Origin: Akkermansiaceae bacterium
Lineage (GTDB): Bacteria; Verrucomicrobiota; Verrucomicrobiia; Verrucomicrobiales; Akkermansiaceae
Assembly (NCBI GenBank): GCA_023300065.1
Contig: JALZWJ010000092.1
Coordinates: forward strand, 1 to 5,943
Reading direction: 5' to 3'
Length of the DNA: 5,943 bases
Under the pieces are notes generated by a model. The model worked only from the letters and a program-made list of their open reading frames with translations. It ran no database searches and was not told the origin of the DNA. Shown piece after piece: positions 5,942 to 5,943 of the stretch (its first letter is position 1; every line of letters starts with the position of its first letter). Made by a program: the position numbers and the translations under genes.

Positions 5942-5943
5942 GG

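Overview
The window looks like a piece of a moderately GC-rich Gram-negative chromosome. Three things point to the Verrucomicrobiota or the wider PVC/Planctomycetota-like group. One is a PQQ-type sugar dehydrogenase fused to a c-type cytochrome. Another is a C-terminal PEP-CTERM sorting signal. The third is a PadR repressor paired with a HAAS-like membrane protein, combined with starts that lack Shine-Dalgarno sequences. The assignment is inference from gene content; there is no rRNA or other phylogenetic marker to fix it. All five genes are on the + strand and densely packed. I see no tRNA, rRNA, CRISPR, insertion sequence or phage feature, and no gene-free stretch longer than about 85 bases.

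Layout. (1) 3-584: the C-terminal 193 residues of phosphoenolpyruvate carboxylase (ppc), cut by the left edge. (2) 636-2282: an exported PQQ-dependent sugar dehydrogenase-like beta-propeller with a C-terminal class I cytochrome c domain. It overlaps by 4 bases with (3) 2279-2905, an RluA-type pseudouridine synthase. (4) 2990-3334: a short PadR-family regulator behind an intergenic region with a perfect inverted repeat that could be its operator. (5) 3341-5941: starts 6 bases after padR and encodes an 866-residue protein. It has a cytoplasmic HAAS-like N-terminal domain, about five membrane segments, a VIT domain, a vWA-like domain with a damaged metal site, a conserved-looking TPVSGAVVLE tail and a PEP-CTERM sorting signal.

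How they work together. Genes 1-3 look like ordinary chromosomal functions: anaplerotic carbon fixation, periplasmic sugar oxidation feeding electrons to a cytochrome, and RNA modification. The unusual part is the last two genes. PadR regulators commonly repress an adjacent membrane protein gene, and HAAS-type domains commonly sit next to PadR genes. Here that pairing is joined to a VIT/vWA surface-type ectodomain and to an exosortase sorting signal on a protein that is already anchored by several membrane helices. I read this as a PadR-controlled, exosortase-processed envelope protein module of unknown purpose. It is the best candidate in the window for a poorly described system.
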